DNA from: Ceratopteris richardii
Taxonomy: Eukaryota; Streptophyta; Polypodiopsida; Polypodiales; Pteridaceae
Direction of reading: 5' to 3'
NCBI GenBank assembly: GCA_020310875.1
Contig: CM035413.1
Span: 161,835,306-161,899,305 of the forward strand
DNA: 64,000 nt
Shown here: positions 60,158 through 64,000 of the stretch, in pieces
Layout: each line of letters starts with the position of its first letter
How positions within the stretch are numbered: the first letter of the stretch is position 1
The notes under the pieces: generated by a model
Database searches by the model: none
Told to the model about the DNA's origin: nothing
The model's input: the letters and a program-made list of their open reading frames with translations, nothing else
Translations under genes and position numbers: made by a program

Positions 60158-61245
60158 TGTTGGTGCATTTTACCCAAGCCTACATGCTTGATATGCTTGA
60201 TATGCTTGATAATATGATCATTTGTAAGTCACATGTGTAGTCATGTGAACACCTCTTGTAAAAGAGTTCATTTTAACTCTCGTAATTGAAAAAAGGAAAA
60301 AGAAAAAAGATGGCTTACCTCATCCATGATGTAAAAGCAAACTCGTGGCTCTAACTACCTAAAACCACAAATTTTAGAGCTGAGGTAATATATCCTAACT
60401 TTGGGGATCACTTTTAGGCGGAGCCATTCGAATTCGAATTTTAAACTCCCTCCAAGAATAGCTATAAAAAGAGCAAGAACGAAGAGGCGATTAGCAAGCC
60501 TTGTATGTGACCACTTCATGTCATTTTGTAGAGATTGAAGAGCTTACTCCATAGCTCTATCATTCTACTCCCATTGTGCAAAGATTCATTGCCAATGTGG
60601 TTGTAATCATATGTGAATCTATACATTTATCATTATATACTTCTCTGTTTTGTTCTCTGTTATACTCACTCAGAGTAGTAACTTCAAAAGGTCGTATCTC
60701 AAGTTCTATGCCACATTCTTCAGTGTTTTAAAGTGCATTGGATAGCTCTTACTATCTAGTTTTTGCATATAAATTTTGCAGGTCATTGAATTTACAGTCT
60801 TGGAGATATCTGCATTTTACTGCTCACTGGTCTATCTCTGCAGAGCCCCGAGAATGGTGGGCATGTTCCAGAAATTGATGAATCTTCTTCTCAATGCTCA
60901 GTCCATCATTTGAAGTGTTTTAACTTGTATTGGAAATCTTGCTAAGTCTATTTGCTATGCCCAAAAGGAATTTATCTAATTCTTACCAGGTTGAGAGCAC
61001 TGTTCAGTTTTTCCAGCAAGTGTATGTCCAAAAATAGCAAGTTTTGGGAGCTAGTCATTTCGCAACTAGTCTGTCTTGACTTAAACTTTTGGGATACATG
61101 TTCCAAAGTACTTGGATGATATTTTGGTGGATTTAGGAAGCTCAAAGGGTCTACTAATCAACTCTGAAGTCTCAGTTGGCTGGTGTGAAGATGGTTGTAG
61201 GAGCATCAACTCATCTTTGGATTGCATCCACCATCTCTCTTCACA
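60158..61245 (+). repeat. Cop-F 3' LTR
   Basis: It starts TGTTGGTGCATTTTACCC and ends CTCTTCACA, matching the 5' LTR with several dozen scattered differences and one 10-bp motif gain. B2 aORF sequence resumes directly after it. Confidence 0.93.
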
Positions 61246-62702
61246 TAGCCTCCTCCGATGAATACCCTCCTGTTCCACAAAGAATCAACATAGGTTATGG
61301 AGGTTGAAGACAACGATGATCTCCTGCAATTTTCTTGGGGAAAGCGTAGGAAACTCAACCCCTCGCAGAGTCAAGCACAACCATCATCAATTGTCAATCT
61401 ATAGGACACCGCTTCTTTTGCACATATCCTTTCTGCCCCACCTTCTCCTAAGGGTCCAATTAATACAAACATGGTTATGGAAGATGTTCAACCTGTTGAT
61501 ATGGTTGATCAGTAGCAGATGCACTCTACTGAGAAAGTACTCGACACAGTTGTGGAGTCTGTGAACATGATAGAGCAAACACAAAAAGAGGTGTTGCTAG
61601 TTCAACCTGCTGCGGTAACCCCCCTGTACATCCTTCTTCACCGAAAGCTATGCCACCTCCTCTTTCCCCTTCTAAAGTGCCCTTACCTCCTAGCCCTTCT
61701 CCTTTGCCTCGTCATTCGGTAGCCATTTGCCATTCTCAACCTATCCCTTCCTCTCCCGATTATTCTCTCCCCCTTCCTCTTCAGTGACCGTCTCTACTAA
61801 TCCTTCTAGACCCATTTCTACCTCTATAGTACCTGACTCCTTTGCTCAGTTAACCCAAATCGGGGACTTTCTTATACACCTCTCCAAGAAAATCCCTCAG
61901 CAAATACATGATGCCCACCAGTCCTTGCGTATCGAATACCAATCCAAATTCGATTTGTTGGAAGCAGACATCGCACCTCTCTAGGAAGAGATATTAGCTG
62001 CCAAAGCATATGCAAATTTATTACAGGAGCAGACTACAACTTTATAGGGATAAGTGACTGAAAATGATGACATCATAACAACTCGAGATGTTGAGATTCT
62101 TCAACTCAAACAAGCAGTGACAGACAAGGAGGATGCTATGCATGCACTAGGAAACCTGTTAGACACCACTCATAGTCACTTTATTATGGTAGAGAAGGAT
62201 TATCAAGTGTTGGCCAAAAAAAGCATTACAAGTAGAGATCGAGCTTAAGAAGGTGATTGAGGAACTCTTCCATAAAAGCTAGACTCTAGAGGATGAAATT
62301 GGATGGACCATCAAACTCAAGAAGGATATTGAAGCTATTCAGAAAGAAAGACAGGATTTCTTTAGAACTATGCAGTTCCAGCAGCAAGAATTAGAACGCT
62401 GGGAAAAGCAACTGGGTATACAACAAGAGTGCATCTCGAGGTTTGATGCAGAGATCAAAGAAGTAAAGTTACGAAGAGATGCTACGTTGGCCAATGCTTT
62501 CTACTTGCAAGAAGCCTTTTTGCAAAATCAAGCTGATCTTTTGCTATCACAAGTCATCGTGTCCAGCTCTATGTGGACAGATTCCCATCTTGTAGAACCT
62601 CAAATCTTACAAGATATGTTAGAATCTTTAAAGCAAAAAATTTCCCGCGCATTTAAACTAGCCCAAATGATGTCAATACAGGGAATCATTGATGACTCTT
62701 AG
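61246..62702 (+). pseudogene. B2 aORF, C-terminal part (fossil)
   Basis: Continues the B2 aORF after Cop-F. The acidic run and basic patch (EVEDNDDLLQF, GKRRK) match B1 (EDDDDEDLIQFF, PRKRK). A Pro/Ser-rich stretch follows at about 61,620-61,800, then the coiled coil (LLEADIAPL, REDATLANAFYLQEAF-like heptads). The C-terminus SLKQKISRAFKLAQ aligns with B1 SLKQKITRTFKLAR. Function unknown. Broken. Confidence 0.6.
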
Positions 62703-63230
62703 ACTTTGTAAATTTACCTGCTAGGTTCGAGTCCATCGTGCATGCCAGTGTCAGGCCGCCGAAACAGAATATCCTTCTATTTAGTAGAAATTGTAATTAG
62801 GAACAGATGCGCACCGAAAGGATGTCACGCAAACATTGTAACTCTTTTTTGATAATAGAAGAAGTGATTGGAAGCGAGCGATAGAGGTGTCGCCGGACTA
62901 TTCGTCTCGGCGATGTGCTGGAGTTTGGTTCTAACACAAGCACTTTACATTGTTGTACCGTTTGTGTCGTTGTTGTTCAATATTGATTAATTGTGGTACT
63001 GTGTTAATGTTAGATTGTGTTATTGATGAATTGCAACTATAGTGGTGATGATAAGTGAGTAGTAGTAAGTTTCTGCGTATTTGGGTACGGTGATTGTTAT
63101 ATGCTGTTATGTGCTGGAGATTAGTAGTTAGGTCTATTGGAATTGTCAGAAAAGTAATGAAGTGACTGGGAAAATACATAAAGGGCCTCTGTATTACAGA
63201 CCCCAAGAACCTAAGTGCAGTCGAAACATA
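62703..63230 (+). repeat. B2 LTR-like segment after aORF
   Basis: Homologous to 43,008-43,499. The 'ggttcgagtcca' block is near 62,723, a possible LTR start TGTCAG is at 62749, and 'aaagggcctctg' is near 63,180. The similarity to B1 fades soon after 'ccccaagaacc' (about 63,213). LTR ends are not resolved. Confidence 0.45.
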
Positions 63231-63410
63231 GTTATAATTAATCCGACCAGATAGCAAATTAATAGGATCATCTTGTCTTTCATTTTGTCAAGGCAAGATT
63301 GTGAGTTTGTTGGTCCTAACTGAGTGCACCAATGCATTTGTTGCATCACACTCTATATGAGTTGATTCTTTTGCTTTCAAAATCATGGTGTATTCATGAG
63401 TTTTCAATAG
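63231..63410. other. Non-coding flank
   Basis: AT-rich sequence between the Gyp-B remnant and the tandem duplication. I see no gene, RNA or recognisable element in it. Confidence 0.5.
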
Positions 63411-63871
63411 GTGCAAGTTGCTCCACAAAATCTATCATTCCTAATCTTGAAAACTTGATGTATGTGATTTTTGTCATAGGGCCTGATGTTGTAAATGGTT
63501 CCTCCTTGTTTTCTTCAAAGATGAAATCCAAAAATAGCATGCTAAATTTTTGTAATCCATAGTGATTAGTGGACTAAGTGTGTAGTGCATGGGTTTTTAT
63601 AAAATATATGCCTTGTGGATGACTTTGTAATGTAGCCCTATGCATAAGTTGCTCTAGAAACTCTATCATTGTTGATCTTCAAAACTTTATGTATGTGATT
63701 TCCACCATAAGGGGTCATGTTGTACATGGTTGTTCCCTGGTTTTTTTGAAGATGAAATCCAAAAATAGCATGCTAAATTTTTGTAGTCCATAGTGATTGA
63801 TGGACTAAGTATGTAGTGTATTGGTTTTATAAAATATTGCCTTGTGCATAGTTTTGTAATGTTTCATAGTT
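63411..63871. repeat. 231-bp tandem duplication
   Basis: Two diverged copies have a 231-bp period. The shared block 'gatgaaatccaaaaatagca' starts at 63520 and 63751. Near the end a shorter direct repeat ('ataaaatattgccttgtg') occurs twice, about 47 bp apart. No coding sense is apparent. It could be the edge of a satellite or part of an unidentified element. Confidence 0.75.
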
Positions 63872-64000
63872 TATAAAATATTGCCTTGTGCATAGTTTTC
63901 CTATTCTAAAGATATGAAACATTTACCTAAGATTGATGAGCATTTATCACTATTGAAATGGAGTTGAAGTGTGTGGTGCTCATCATGGTGCAAATCCATT
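63872..64000. other. Unassigned AT-rich sequence
   Basis: Includes the second copy of the short 'ataaaatattgccttgtgcat' repeat at its start. Nothing else is recognised. Confidence 0.4.

Larger units (their letters stand above)
54817..61245 (+). mobile_element. Cop-F, Ty1/copia element with both LTRs
   Basis: LTRs are 54817-55893 (1077 bp) and 60158-61245 (1088 bp), with TGTTGG...TTCACA ends. A Met-tRNA primer-binding site at 55895 and a polypurine tract before 60158 are present. Flanks are cagcc (54812-54816) and tagcc (61246-61250), a 5-bp target-site duplication with one mismatch. The internal region carries all copia domains in order and is mostly open, with about three breaks. The LTRs differ at several dozen sites, about 4% by eye. 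That would be of the order of 1-2 million years if rice-like rates applied; the true rate is unknown. Confidence 0.93.
53395..63230 (+). mobile_element. Gyp-B copy B2, interrupted by Cop-F
   Basis: Integrase C-terminus, spacer, aORF and LTR-like segment occur in the same order as B1. The aORF is split at 54,816/61,246 by the complete Cop-F insertion. Catalytic pol and gag are absent. The left end is joined to Cop-D without an LTR. Broken, with at least five breaks besides the insertion. Confidence 0.75.

Noticed and set aside
1-64000. CRISPR arrays, bacterial operons, rRNA genes or telomere repeats
   Set aside because: No regular short repeat-spacer pattern, no ribosomal sequence and no telomere-type repeats were seen; the content is eukaryotic retroelements.

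Overview
This window looks like repeat-rich nuclear DNA from a land plant, probably pericentromeric or other heterochromatic sequence. The evidence is an AT-rich base composition, plant-style Ty3/gypsy and Ty1/copia retrotransposons, a TGGTATCAGAGC initiator-Met primer-binding site, and purine tracts next to TG...CA ends. The species cannot be fixed from the sequence. A fern or another large-genome, seed-free plant is only a guess. I see no host gene, tRNA, rRNA or CRISPR array. Essentially every long reading frame belongs to a retroelement, and nearly all of these elements are decayed.

Layout. (1) 1-32,861: head-to-tail array of one Ty3/gypsy family, here called Gyp-A, with a repeat period of about 10 kb. 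The units share single LTRs: tail of unit 0, LTR-1, unit A1, LTR-2, unit A2, LTR-3, unit A3, then a truncated LTR-4. Units A1-A3 differ by about 1% by eye. (2) 32,862-40,034: an inverted, more diverged Gyp-A copy (A4), joined to LTR-4 through a short fold-back junction. (3) 40,035-45,950: remains of a second gypsy family (Gyp-B, copy B1). It shows the integrase C-terminus, a long additional ORF (aORF) of unknown function, an LTR-like segment, then gag and protease. (4) 45,950-49,345: a 5'-truncated copia element (Cop-C) carrying a 914-bp solo LTR. (5) About 49,362-49,780: an antisense copia RT fragment. (6) About 49,800-53,345: a copia element (Cop-D) without LTRs. (7) About 53,395-63,230: Gyp-B copy B2, split inside its aORF by a copia element with both LTRs (Cop-F, 54,817-61,245). 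(8) About 63,240-64,000: non-coding flank with a 231-bp tandem duplication.

How the parts relate. Gyp-A has the order gag, PR, RT, RH, IN (Ty3/gypsy). Cop-C, Cop-D and Cop-F have IN before RT (Ty1/copia). Relative ages can be read from nesting and from repeat divergence. Cop-F inserted into an already existing B2. The solo LTR inserted into an existing Cop-C. The Gyp-A array expanded recently at DNA level next to an older Gyp-A copy of another subfamily. The most original items are the Gyp-B aORF (N-terminal globular part, acidic/basic patch, long coiled coil), the mosaic LTR-4, the fold-back junction, and a zinc-knuckle-like segment present only in A3.
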